A stretch of 20,397 bases of DNA from Hepatobacter sp965661165 (lineage in GTDB: Bacteria; Pseudomonadota; Alphaproteobacteria; Holosporales; Hepatobacteraceae): contig CBFICL010000023.1 of NCBI GenBank assembly GCA_965661165.1, forward strand, positions 1 to 20,397, given 5' to 3'. The translations under genes were made by a program, and so were the position numbers. The notes beneath the pieces were generated by a model that saw nothing but the letters and a program-made list of their open reading frames with translations, did no database searches and was not told the origin of the DNA. How positions within the stretch are numbered: the stretch's first letter is position 1; the number at the start of each line of letters is the position of its first letter. Shown here in pieces: positions 13,563-20,397 of this stretch.

Positions 13563-13638
13563 GGGCCTGTAGTTCAATTGGCAGAACCCGCCGCTCATAA
13601 CGGTGTAGTTGTAGGTTCGAGTCCTACCGGGCCCACCA
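13563..13638 (+). tRNA. tRNA with CAT anticodon (elongator Met or Ile2)
   Basis: A full 76-base cloverleaf with encoded CCA. Acceptor GGGCCTG (13563-13569) pairs with CGGGCCC; D stem GTTC/GAAC surrounds the loop AATTGGCA; anticodon stem CGCCG/CGGTG surrounds the loop CTCATAA, with CAT at 13596-13598; five-base variable region TAGTT; T arm GTAGG-TTCGAGT-CCTAC. The paired G1-C72 argues against initiator tRNA-fMet, which has a 1-72 mismatch. A CAT anticodon can be elongator Met or, after lysidine modification by TilS, Ile2 reading AUA. I cannot settle which from the sequence. Confidence 0.93.
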
Positions 13639-13892
13639 AGAAAACGGCGTGAGGCCAGCGTTGAAGGTGACGCAGCCACGATCTCCTGTTCCATGGTCTT
13701 TTGTTGCATCAGTTCCTTTTTTTCAAGAGAGGCCTTCCAGGTGTGTTGTTTGGTGGGGTGCATTGGTTTTTCGTGCGTTTGTTTTCAACGCGTTATGGCT
13801 TGACCCTCTTTCTCTGGCGACCCTTTAGAGTATGTGGGGAAGAAGTCGCTGATTTACGATGTTTGTTGACCAAGAGCCAAAGGGGTTGGGTG
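13639..13892. other. Intergenic region between tRNA and arginase
   Basis: About 254 bases with no convincing gene. An open frame continues upstream of the arginase start through here but lacks family similarity. A weak promoter candidate is at 13800-13829. No hairpin with a T-run was seen for ending the tRNA transcript. Confidence 0.45.
13800..13829 (+). promoter_or_regulatory. Possible promoter for the arginase gene
   Basis: TTGACC (13800-13805), five of six with the -35 consensus, and TTTAGA (13824-13829), a poor -10, are separated by 18 bases. The boxes lie 64 bases upstream of the start codon. Low confidence. Confidence 0.25.
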
Positions 13893-14816
13893 ATGTCATA
13901 CTGTTTTGTTGGGGCCGCGAGTGGCTGGGGCGCACAAATTTTAGGCACTGAGGGTGGCCCTGAGGCGGTGTGGCAATCGTCTTTAGGGGCGAAACTTTCA
14001 CGACACGGCATAAACGCTTTATGGCGTCCTATCCTCTATCCTTCGGTGCGTATTTCTCAACAAACGATGGCTTTGGGCGAGGGGCGTTTGCCTTTTGTGG
14101 CTCATCACTGTGATGTGGTAGCGCATCATGTGCGCGACCTTGTGTTAGGCGATCAATTTCCCATTGTGGTGGGCGGTGATCATGCTGTGGCGGTGGGCAC
14201 ATGGAGCGGCGTGACAGAGGCCTATAAGGCATGGGGAGAGTTTGGGTTGTTATGGATTGATGCCCACATGGATGCCCACACGCCGCAAACCACCCCCTCT
14301 TTCGCCTATCACGGCATGCCGGTGGCTTCCCTCTTAGGGTATGGCCCTGAGGTGTTAACGGGTCTGCTCTCTGCGCACAAGAAGATTCATCCAAGTCACC
14401 TCGTGCTTTTTGGGGTGCGATCCTTCGAATCTGGAGAGCACCACTTGCTCACACGGTTGGGGGTGCGCATTTTTTATATGGACGAAATCAGGTCACGGGG
14501 GGTGACGGTATGCATGCGTGAGGCGCTTGGGTTGATCACGCAGAAAACAAGGCGCTTTGGCGTGAGTATGGATCTGGACGCGTTTGATCCCACTGTGGCG
14601 CCAGGCGTGGGAAGCCCCGAACCTGGTGGGTTGTTTCCCGATGATGTTTTGCCAGCGCTGACCTGTGTGTGGCAGCATCCTGGCTTTTCCGCTTTTGAGC
14701 TTGTGGAACTTAACCCAGAGATTGACCCTCAAGGGCGCACCGCGGCGCTGGCCCAAGACATTTTATTTCAGGTGCTGAGCGCGCATCACCAATGCCGGTT
14801 ACCTAAAGTTTCTTAA
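13893..14816 (+). CDS. rocF: Arginase (ureohydrolase family)
   Basis: A binuclear manganese hydrolase that should split arginine into ornithine and urea. It has 307 residues. The metal-binding sets are all present: GGDH (His97), DAHMD (Asp123, His125, Asp127) and SMDLDAFDP (Asp227, Asp229). WIDAHMDAHTPQTTPSFAYH followed by GMPVASLLG follows the arginase pattern (DAHxDxxTPxxSPSGNxHGMP) more closely than agmatinase, though the Asn of the usual NTP is His here. The ATG at 13893 is chosen because AGGGG (13881-13885) lies seven bases upstream and the 64 upstream codons in frame do not resemble the family. A GTG directly before it is a less likely start. It stands alone and converges on the small Cys-rich gene. 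Confidence 0.9.
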   Translation: MSYCFVGAASGWGAQILGTEGGPEAVWQSSLGAKLSRHGINALWRPILYPSVRISQQTMALGEGRLPFVAHHCDVVAHHVRDLVLGDQFPIVVGGDHAVAVGTWSGVTEAYKAWGEFGLLWIDAHMDAHTPQTTPSFAYHGMPVASLLGYGPEVLTGLLSAHKKIHPSHLVLFGVRSFESGEHHLLTRLGVRIFYMDEIRSRGVTVCMREALGLITQKTRRFGVSMDLDAFDPTVAPGVGSPEPGGLFPDDVLPALTCVWQHPGFSAFELVELNPEIDPQGRTAALAQDILFQVLSAHHQCRLPKVS

Positions 14817-14833
14817 GGCGGGGCGCTTTGGCT

Positions 14834-15223
14834 CTATTTCACAAAAGATTCCATCCAATTCAAGAGCCATGTTTTGCTTTTATAGAAGAGGGAGGTGTTT
14901 TCAGGAAAGCATCTGTTTTCTGCATAAAAATCAAACATCGAGCGGGCGATGGGGCTTCCCTTTTTCATTTCATCGCGAAAGCCTTTTTCGTTGATTGTAC
15001 ACAAGCGTGGACAATCTTCACAGCAAGCATTTTCTGAAACGCGCACGGTGCTTGATTGGGTTACAAAAGGCCTTTTTGTGTAATCTTCTCTGCATTCCCG
15101 TTGACACCGGCGGACACATTCCTTGACCACATCGGTGTCGCATAAAGAGGGCTGAAGCGAGGGAGGCGGGTCGGCATGAAGAAGGAAAATGACGAGCCAA
15201 TAAGTACAAAAGATAACACGCAC
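14834..15223 (-). CDS. Small exported Cys-rich protein, 129 aa
   Basis: Family not recognised. It begins at a GTG (15223) with a short signal peptide (MRVIFCTYWLVIFLLHA, then DPPP). The mature part has nine Cys: 28, 36, 40, 44, 67, 68, 71, 75 and 105. Spacing is regular: CVRRCQREC gives CxxxCxxxC, and CCEDCPRLC gives a second CxxxC. Such Cx3C sets, about 25-30 residues apart, suggest a disulfide-linked helical hairpin in an oxidising compartment. The C-terminus is aromatic and charged (KTWLLNWMESFVK). The 17-base gap to the convergent arginase has no terminator. The start is uncertain since no strong ribosome site is visible. Base composition and residue make-up support a real gene over the shorter + strand ORF within it. 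Confidence 0.72.
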   Translation of the reverse strand: MRVIFCTYWLVIFLLHADPPPSLQPSLCDTDVVKECVRRCQRECREDYTKRPFVTQSSTVRVSENACCEDCPRLCTINEKGFRDEMKKGSPIARSMFDFYAENRCFPENTSLFYKSKTWLLNWMESFVK

Positions 15224-15300
15224 ACGATGAAAGATCGGGTTCCTCTTGCTTTTTTGGGATGCAACAGGTATGCCATGAAGGAGGAACTTACATAAGCTTG

Positions 15301-15999
15301 ATGTTGTCTATGGCCGGCCTGTTGGAAGAGATTAAAGAAGAAATCAAACAAGAAGAGTGGCAAAAATTCTGGTTCTCCTATGGGGTTTATGCGCTTGTTT
15401 TGTCTGCGGGGCTTTTGGTGGCCGTGGGCGGCTATCTTTTTTTGTCTCATCTAGACACAAAAAGGGCTGAACGTCGTAGCATGCTTTATGAAGAGGCGTT
15501 GGCACATCTTGAGCGTGGTCAATACAGAAAAGCCGAGCCTTTGCTGAAAAAGCTGGTGAAAAAGACGTCGGGCAAAGGGTATGGTGAGTTGGCGCACTTA
15601 AGCTTGACAAAAGTGGCTAGGGACAGGGCGTTGACCCTGCGGGATCCTGAGTGGACACGTTTTTGGCACATGAGCGTTCAAAGCCTGGCTGAGAAGATGG
15701 AGCAAACCGGGCACGTGGCGCTGCAGTCGTTTTTAACCATCAGCTTGGCGTATGGCTCGCTTGATTTTACTGAGCAACCTAGTGTACCGCAATTGTCGCG
15801 CTATGAAACGCCTGAAAATCCTTGGAAGGGTCTCAGCCTAGAGGTGCAGGCCCTGCAGGCACTGAAAGCAAAAGAGCTGACCAAGGCTGGTTCTTTATAT
15901 GAGCGTTTGTTTACTACGTTGTCTATGTCTCCTTCCTTGCGTATGCGCGCTGAGGTGGCCCTTATTGCTTTAGGTTTTGCATTGCCCCGTGTGTCTTAA
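15301..15999 (+). CDS. YfgM-like membrane-anchored TPR protein
   Basis: Resembles the YfgM / TPR-21 family: a short cytoplasmic N-terminus (GLLEEIKEEIKQEEWQKFW), one membrane helix (about 27-49, VYALVLSAGLLVAVGGYLFL), then a periplasmic helical TPR-like domain (RSMLYEEALAHLERGQYRKA and on). The family works with the Sec translocon and periplasmic chaperones, and it lies directly before bamB and der, as here. Length is 232 residues from ATG 15301. The start is odd: a perfect AAGGAGG (15278-15284) is 16 bases from this ATG, 13 from an in-frame TTG (15298) and 7 from an in-frame ATA (15292), so the real start may be slightly upstream. The end overlaps the likely bamB start. The low sequence conservation of this family limits certainty. 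Confidence 0.82.
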   Translation: MLSMAGLLEEIKEEIKQEEWQKFWFSYGVYALVLSAGLLVAVGGYLFLSHLDTKRAERRSMLYEEALAHLERGQYRKAEPLLKKLVKKTSGKGYGELAHLSLTKVARDRALTLRDPEWTRFWHMSVQSLAEKMEQTGHVALQSFLTISLAYGSLDFTEQPSVPQLSRYETPENPWKGLSLEVQALQALKAKELTKAGSLYERLFTTLSMSPSLRMRAEVALIALGFALPRVS

Positions 16000-17320
16000 C
16001 AAGTGTTTTTGGCTTTTCAGGTTATGTGTTTGTGCCCTGGTGTTAAGTGCGTGTCAGGGCAGCAATGAGCCGCCTCTTAAGGGGAAGAGGGAGCATATCT
16101 TCAGTGACCGTGATCAAGGTCACGCGCCTAAAAAGCGTGTGATCCCGCCTGTGGGCAACCCCCATCCTTCTCAGGCAGGGGCGTGGCCGATGCCTTTTGT
16201 GAACACAACCAATCACATCCCTGCCTTAAGCCAGGCGCCCGTATCCTCCCACTGGAAAAAAGGGTGGACCTTTTCGCGTGGGTCATGGAATAACTCGTAT
16301 GTCTTGATGCCGCCCATCGTGGCGGGCGGGCGCGTGTTTTTTGTGTCTGGGGGCCAAGTCTTTTGCCTTGATGAAGCGACGGGGAAAAAGGTGTGGGTTT
16401 ACAAGGTGGTTGAAGAAAAGACGTCGGTCTTCTTGGGGGGCGGATGCGCGCTGTGGAAGGATCGTCTTTACGTGACATCTCCTGAGGGGGGATGTTTTTG
16501 CTTTGAAGCCGCTACGGGGAAGCTTTTGTGGCAACAAAAAACGGGTATTTTACTCCGTGCTGCGCCCGTGGTATCGAGCGGACGGGTTTTCTTGCTCACC
16601 ACAAAAAATCAGCTTGACGTGCTGGATGCTGTAACAGGCTATCCTTTGTGGACCCACCACGGTGTGCCTGAGGACTTACAGTTTTTGGGGGCATCTCTAC
16701 CTGCGGTGGCTGGAGATAAGGTGGTGGTGTGTTACTCCTCGGGTGAGATCTATCAGTTAAACGTCAAGACAGGGCGGGTGGTGTGGTCTTATGTCATGTC
16801 GCCGGATATGCAGATAACCGAGCTATCAAAAATGTCGGATATAGTGGCCTCCCCTGTGATTCAGGGTGGGATGGTTTATATTGCCTCTTCTTTTCAAAAA
16901 ACCATGGCCCTTGATATGACCACGGGGAGTGTTGTGTGGGAGCGGCCGGTGGGGGGGCTTCAGACGCCCGTAATTATGGGGCAAGACGTGTTTTTAATAG
17001 AAAAAGACACGTTGCTGCGTTTGGATCGACGCACGGGTGAGACTTTGTGGGCAACAAAACTTGCAGATCGCCATCAAAAGGCTGACAAGCCGATGCCGTC
17101 TCGCCTTTGGCTGGGGCCTGTTTGGCTGAATGGCCACTTGTATGTCTTGAGTGATCGGGGCGATATAAGGCTTTATCATCCCCACAAGGGGCAGGCGAAA
17201 GAAGGCGGGGTGTCCCTGAGTTGTGATTGCGCCGTGTTGCCGGTGGTGGGGGCTTCGTCTCTGTTGGTGCTGAGCAAAGAGGGAACCTTGTATTCTCTTG
17301 CTCCCATCCTCAAGGATTAG
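15989..17320 (+). CDS. bamB: Outer-membrane assembly lipoprotein BamB
   Basis: The beta-propeller lipoprotein of the BAM complex, which inserts beta-barrel proteins in the outer membrane. A lipoprotein signal, LCVCALVLSAC, has lipobox LSAC with Cys22 for lipidation (numbering from GTG 15989; an in-frame TTG at 15977 adds four residues). The rest is a series of PQQ-type propeller repeats ending in DxxTGxxxW: CLDEATGKKVW, CFEAATGKLLW, VLDAVTGYPLW, QLNVKTGRVVW, ALDMTTGSVVW and RLDRRTGETLW. Total 443 residues, longer than E. coli BamB (392) because of a Pro-rich linker after the signal. It overlaps the upstream yfgM-like gene by 11 bases and precedes der by 9, the conserved yfgM-bamB-der order. 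Confidence 0.93.
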   Translation: MCLNKCFWLFRLCVCALVLSACQGSNEPPLKGKREHIFSDRDQGHAPKKRVIPPVGNPHPSQAGAWPMPFVNTTNHIPALSQAPVSSHWKKGWTFSRGSWNNSYVLMPPIVAGGRVFFVSGGQVFCLDEATGKKVWVYKVVEEKTSVFLGGGCALWKDRLYVTSPEGGCFCFEAATGKLLWQQKTGILLRAAPVVSSGRVFLLTTKNQLDVLDAVTGYPLWTHHGVPEDLQFLGASLPAVAGDKVVVCYSSGEIYQLNVKTGRVVWSYVMSPDMQITELSKMSDIVASPVIQGGMVYIASSFQKTMALDMTTGSVVWERPVGGLQTPVIMGQDVFLIEKDTLLRLDRRTGETLWATKLADRHQKADKPMPSRLWLGPVWLNGHLYVLSDRGDIRLYHPHKGQAKEGGVSLSCDCAVLPVVGASSLLVLSKEGTLYSLAPILKD

Positions 17321-17329
17321 GCGCAGCTT

Positions 17330-18748
17330 GTGGCCTACAACGTGCTTTTGTTGGGCCGACCCAATGTGGGTAAGTCTACTCTATTTAACAGTTTGGTGCC
17401 CGGTGGACGTGCTATTACGGGGCCAACATCTGGGGTGACCCGCGATGTGAAAGAAGGTCGTTCGCCCACAGGGGTTAGGGTTTTTTATGACACCCCCGGC
17501 AGCACACCGCAGGATATGACCTCCCCTTTTTTGAAAGAGATTTGGGATAAAGCGGATGTCTTTCTCTTTGTCATCGATGGGCGCGTGGGCATCACCCAAG
17601 AAGATCATGCATGGGCAAACGCTTTACGCAAATCGTCCAAGCCTGTGCTTGTGGTGGTCAACAAATGCGATCGATGCGTTTTGCCTGAAAACATGCCCGA
17701 AGGGTTTTGGGAGGCCCAAACCATGGGATTTCGCCATGTGGTGCCTGTGTCGGCTGCTCATGGGACAGGCCTTGACCTTTTGGATGAGGCGCTGGACGCT
17801 TTGATGACCCATGAGGTCAAGCACCGGTTTGCAGAAAGCATAGAGCAAAATAGCATAAAGGACGTAGAAGAAGAACTCGAACCCCAAGGTGAACCCAAGG
17901 GTGAATCCGAATCTGAGCCTCTTGACGAGGATGCTTCTCTAGCAGGGCCTGTGCATTTGGCGTTGGTGGGACGGCCCAACGTGGGTAAATCTACTCTGAT
18001 GAACCGGCTTTTGGGACGCGCGCGTGTGCAAACAGGGCCTGTGGCTGGATTGACCCGCGATGCCATCGTGGCGCCCTTCACCCTTGGGAGCAAGCCAGCA
18101 TTGCTGTGGGACACAGCGGGCCTGCGCCGCCGATCCTTAGAAAAAAATGCCCTGGATAAAGCGTCAGAAGCTGACACACTCAGAGCCATTCATTTTGCCC
18201 ATGTGGTGGTGTTGTTGATGGACGGCACAAGCCCGTTTGAAAAAGCAGATCTTAAGATTGCTTCCCACATCATTGAAGAAGGGCGCGGCATTGTGTTGGC
18301 TGTGAACAAATGTGACAAAGTGGATGTGGCGGCGCTGAAAAAAGAGATCACAGAAGCCCTAGAGAGTCTCTTGCCCAAAATCCGCGGGGCAGTGCCTGTG
18401 TTTTTGTCGGCCGAAACGGGCGCGGGCATCCTTGAGTTGTTGCGAGCGGTACAGCTGTGTTACACGCGTTGGCAAACGCGTCTTTCCACCGGCAGGCTGA
18501 ATCACATGCTCAAAGTCATGATACAACACCATCCCCCCCCGCTTCATAAAGGGCGCAGCATCAGTCTTAAATACATTGTGCAAACCAAGGCGCGTCCGCC
18601 CACGTTTGCGTTGTTTGGTAACCGCTTGGAAGGGCTGCCAGCTTCCTATGAGACCTACCTCCTTAACAAGATACGTACACACTTTCACCTAGAAGGGGTG
18701 CCCTTGAGGCTATCCCTAAAAAGAGTGCGCAATCCTTATGATAGATAA
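17330..18748 (+). CDS. der: Ribosome-assembly GTPase Der (EngA)
   Basis: An essential GTPase with two consecutive G domains that helps mature the 50S subunit. It has 472 residues. G domain 1: P-loop GRPNVGKS (9-16), DTPG (54-57), NKCD (111-114). G domain 2: GRPNVGKS (214-221), DTAG (261-264), NKCD (327-330). An acidic linker rich in Glu (about 178-201) separates them, and a KH-like RNA-binding domain closes the protein (TGRLNHMLKVMIQHHPPP to the C-terminal NPYDR). The GTG at 17330 puts the P-loop at the usual distance from the N-terminus. It follows bamB by nine bases, so the two are likely cotranscribed. Confidence 0.97.
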   Translation: MAYNVLLLGRPNVGKSTLFNSLVPGGRAITGPTSGVTRDVKEGRSPTGVRVFYDTPGSTPQDMTSPFLKEIWDKADVFLFVIDGRVGITQEDHAWANALRKSSKPVLVVVNKCDRCVLPENMPEGFWEAQTMGFRHVVPVSAAHGTGLDLLDEALDALMTHEVKHRFAESIEQNSIKDVEEELEPQGEPKGESESEPLDEDASLAGPVHLALVGRPNVGKSTLMNRLLGRARVQTGPVAGLTRDAIVAPFTLGSKPALLWDTAGLRRRSLEKNALDKASEADTLRAIHFAHVVVLLMDGTSPFEKADLKIASHIIEEGRGIVLAVNKCDKVDVAALKKEITEALESLLPKIRGAVPVFLSAETGAGILELLRAVQLCYTRWQTRLSTGRLNHMLKVMIQHHPPPLHKGRSISLKYIVQTKARPPTFALFGNRLEGLPASYETYLLNKIRTHFHLEGVPLRLSLKRVRNPYDR

Positions 18749-18755
18749 TTTCTGT

Positions 18756-18782
18756 GATTATTTTATTTTTTAATCTTTTTTT
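18756..18782 (+). terminator. Weak T-rich terminator candidate after der
   Basis: GATTA (18756-18760) can pair with TAATC (18771-18775), followed by seven T's (18776-18782). The stem is short and AT-rich and the loop is ten bases, so it would be weak. The position, seven bases after der, is suitable. Confidence 0.3.
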
Positions 18783-18883
18783 ATGAAGACATACGGCACT
18801 CTAGGGAAAATTTGTGTGTGATGTCTATGAAAAAGCACCAAAAAACAATAGAAACAATGGACGTTGTCTGACAAGGGAGTTTT

Positions 18884-20071
18884 GTGGTTTTGCTGTCGCC
18901 ATCTCTTAAACCCACCACGCCTTATTTTTCTTCTGGCCCCACCGCCAAGCATCCGGGTTGGCGTTTGTCGGCTCTTGATCATTTTCTTGCCGGCCGCTCG
19001 CACCGCTGCCTGCCTGCTGCCAAGCAAATTGAGAGCATGGTGTTTAAAATGCGCGACGTGCTGGCCATTCCAGCTACCTATAAGGTAGCGTTGATTCCTG
19101 GCTCAGCTACAGGGGCCATGAGTGCGGCCTTGTGGAATTTTTTGGGCCTGCGAGGCATCGATGCGTGGGTGTTTGACTTATTCAGTGCACGGTGGGCTGA
19201 AGATATTCAAGATCAGCTAAAGTTTGCAGACCTCAGATGTTTTGAGGCGTCTTTTGGCACGCTGCCTTCCATGGATCAAGCTAATTTTGATCGTGATCAA
19301 GTATTTACCTGGTGCGGCACAACGTCAGGCCTTTGGCTTCAGCATGAGCCGTGGATTCCTCAAAAACGTTCAGGGCTAACGATTTGTGATGCTACATCCG
19401 CTGTGCTGTGTGCGGATATGCCGTGGTCGCTTTTGGATGTCACAGCCTTTTCGTGGCAAAAAGGGTTTGGCTCGGAAGCCGGTGTTGGTGTGTTGGTGAT
19501 CAGCCCCAAAGCCATGGAGCAACTACGCAATTATATTCCGGCTTGGCCTATGCCGCGCACACTCAGCCTGACCCTTAAGGGCAAGGTGCGGACCAGCCTT
19601 TTTGAAGATAGCGTGCCGCTCAACACCATTTCTATGCTTAGTGTGGCGGATATGCTGTCAAGCCTTGATTGGGTTGAAAAAAAGGGCGGGCTTCAGGGGA
19701 TGTTGACTCGTGTGGAAGCCTCAAAAAAAGTGCTCGAGCAATGGGTTGCAAAGACACCTTTTATCGACTTTGTGGTCAAAAACCCACGCCACAGAAGCTA
19801 CAGCAGCGTTTGCCTTGAGATTGTAGATTCATCTTTTCAGGTGTTGCGTTTAGAAGAAAAGTGGGCTTTCCTTAAAAAAATGTCTGTTCTTCTTGAGCGG
19901 GAACAGTGTGCCCTTGATTTTTTGGGGCATCCCATGTCGCCGCCCTGCTTGCGTTTTTGGTGTGGCCCCACGGTGGAAGCATCAGATCTTGAGGTTGCCT
20001 TATCGTGGGTTTCGTGGGCCTTTGAAACGCTATCGGCAGAGCCTGAGCGGAAGATTCGTCTTCTGTTCTAG
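18884..20071 (+). CDS. serC: Phosphoserine aminotransferase
   Basis: A PLP enzyme that converts 3-phosphohydroxypyruvate and glutamate into phosphoserine, the second step of serine synthesis; it can also serve pyridoxal phosphate synthesis. It has 395 residues from the GTG at 18884. The N-terminus KPTTPYFSSGPTAKHPGW and the phosphate-binding SATGAMSAALW are typical of the alphaproteobacterial SerC group. The PLP lysine is Lys193 in VTAFSWQKGFGSEAGVGVL. AAGGGAG (18873-18879) sits four bases before the GTG, slightly close; an in-frame TTG at 18890 is an alternative. serA, often the next gene in alphaproteobacteria, is not here: mreB follows. Identification is good, start moderately sure. Confidence 0.92.
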   Translation: MVLLSPSLKPTTPYFSSGPTAKHPGWRLSALDHFLAGRSHRCLPAAKQIESMVFKMRDVLAIPATYKVALIPGSATGAMSAALWNFLGLRGIDAWVFDLFSARWAEDIQDQLKFADLRCFEASFGTLPSMDQANFDRDQVFTWCGTTSGLWLQHEPWIPQKRSGLTICDATSAVLCADMPWSLLDVTAFSWQKGFGSEAGVGVLVISPKAMEQLRNYIPAWPMPRTLSLTLKGKVRTSLFEDSVPLNTISMLSVADMLSSLDWVEKKGGLQGMLTRVEASKKVLEQWVAKTPFIDFVVKNPRHRSYSSVCLEIVDSSFQVLRLEEKWAFLKKMSVLLEREQCALDFLGHPMSPPCLRFWCGPTVEASDLEVALSWVSWAFETLSAEPERKIRLLF

Positions 20072-20092
20072 ATTTTAGAGAGAAAAGTCAAT

Positions 20093-20138
20093 ATAAATAT
20101 CTTATAGATGAAAAAATAAATATCTTATCGGTGAAAAA
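20093..20138 (+). repeat. Two-copy 23-bp tandem repeat upstream of mreB
   Basis: 20093-20115 and 20116-20138 are head-to-tail copies, ATAAATATCTTATxGxTGAAAAA, differing at two positions. They fill most of the gap between serC and mreB and lie 12 bases before the mreB ATG, overlapping its AAGGA ribosome site region. Each contains TAAATAT. Confidence 0.85.
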
Positions 20139-20150
20139 AGGAACATTAGA

Positions 20151-20397
20151 ATGATTTTTAGGCTTCTGGACTGGTTTTCCACAGACATGTCCATTGATCT
20201 GGGGACCGCAAATACGCTGGTTTACGTCAAGGGGCGCGGGATTGTTCTCAATGAACCTTCCGTGGTGGCCACGGCCACGGTGAAGGGCAAGAAACAAGTC
20301 TTGGCCGTTGGTGAAGAAGCCAAGCTGATGGTGGGGCGCACCCCTGGCAACATTCAAGCCGTCAGACCGCTAAGAGATGGCGTGATTGCTGATTTTG
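20151..20397 (+). CDS. mreB: Rod-shape actin homologue MreB, 5' part
   Basis: MreB, the bacterial actin that organises lateral cell-wall synthesis. The window holds the first 82 codons, and the frame is open to the edge. The N-terminal amphipathic MIFRLLDWFS can bind the membrane. The actin phosphate-1 motif SIDLGTANTLVY (14-25) and GIVLNEPSVVATATVKGKKQ are characteristic, as are GEEAKLMVGRTPGNIQAVRP and DGVIADF. AAGGA lies about eight bases before the ATG at 20151. mreC and mreD would be expected downstream outside the window. Confidence 0.96.
   Translation, partial: MIFRLLDWFSTDMSIDLGTANTLVYVKGRGIVLNEPSVVATATVKGKKQVLAVGEEAKLMVGRTPGNIQAVRPLRDGVIADF

Noticed and set aside
13284..13763. 159-codon leftward ORF crossing rplL, the terminator and the tRNA
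   Set aside because: Its middle part (GPGRTRTYN to LNYRP) is the antisense translation of the tRNA, a well-known source of false proteins; the rest is antisense to rplL.
13701..13892. 64-codon upstream extension of the arginase
   Set aside because: No similarity to the family, and a good ribosome site lies just before the ATG at 13893.
14828..15037. 69-codon + strand ORF between arginase and the yfgM-like gene
   Set aside because: Opposite to the longer Cys-rich gene, which has a signal peptide and regular Cys spacing.

Overview
This window looks like a piece of an alphaproteobacterial chromosome at roughly 50% GC. The housekeeping genes are of alphaproteobacterial type: a 56-residue L33, an AccA with the family's N-terminal coiled coil, a PhaB-type reductase, BamB next to Der, and an alphaproteobacterial-style SerC. 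Several secreted proteins look host-directed: an LRR protein, a Pro-rich and repeat-rich protein, and Cys-rich small proteins. Together with broken-up conserved gene clusters they suggest a host-associated or intracellular lineage, for example Holosporales- or Rickettsiales-like. That placement is inference from gene content, not from a database search.

Layout. 1-376 (+): the 3' end of a leucine-rich-repeat protein, convergent with a leftward block. 392-4165 (-): rpmG (L33, very short), a two-NBD oligopeptide/YejF-type ABC ATPase, and uvrB, all overlapping end to end. 4298-5020 (+): acetoacetyl-CoA reductase-type SDR. 5021-5471: an AT-rich stretch with a probable promoter, hairpins and a broken small secreted-protein gene. 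5472-6290 (+): an unknown exported protein with a good Rho-independent terminator at 6358-6394.

6460-12220 is one leftward run: a 569-aa exported Pro-rich, repeat-rich protein, a 220-aa exported Gly-rich protein with a Cys-rich tail, then accA, hisS and prfA. Its gaps are 9, 38, 3 and -4 nt, so the two unknown exported proteins probably share an mRNA with fatty-acid and translation genes. The two share a short motif, LMxRxVD, just after their signal peptides. This pair is the best candidate for something undescribed here.

12535-13469 (+) carries rplJ-rplL, cut off from the usual rplKA and rpoBC neighbours, with a probable promoter and leader, a strong terminator, and a CAT-anticodon tRNA starting two bases after it. 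13893-14816 (+) is an arginase. It converges on a small exported Cys-rich protein (14834-15223, -). 15301-18748 (+) is the envelope/ribosome-assembly set yfgM-like, bamB and der. Then come serC (18884-20071) and, after an AT-rich 23-bp tandem repeat, the 5' end of mreB (20151 onward, running off the window).

No IS elements, phage genes, CRISPR arrays or rRNA genes were recognised.
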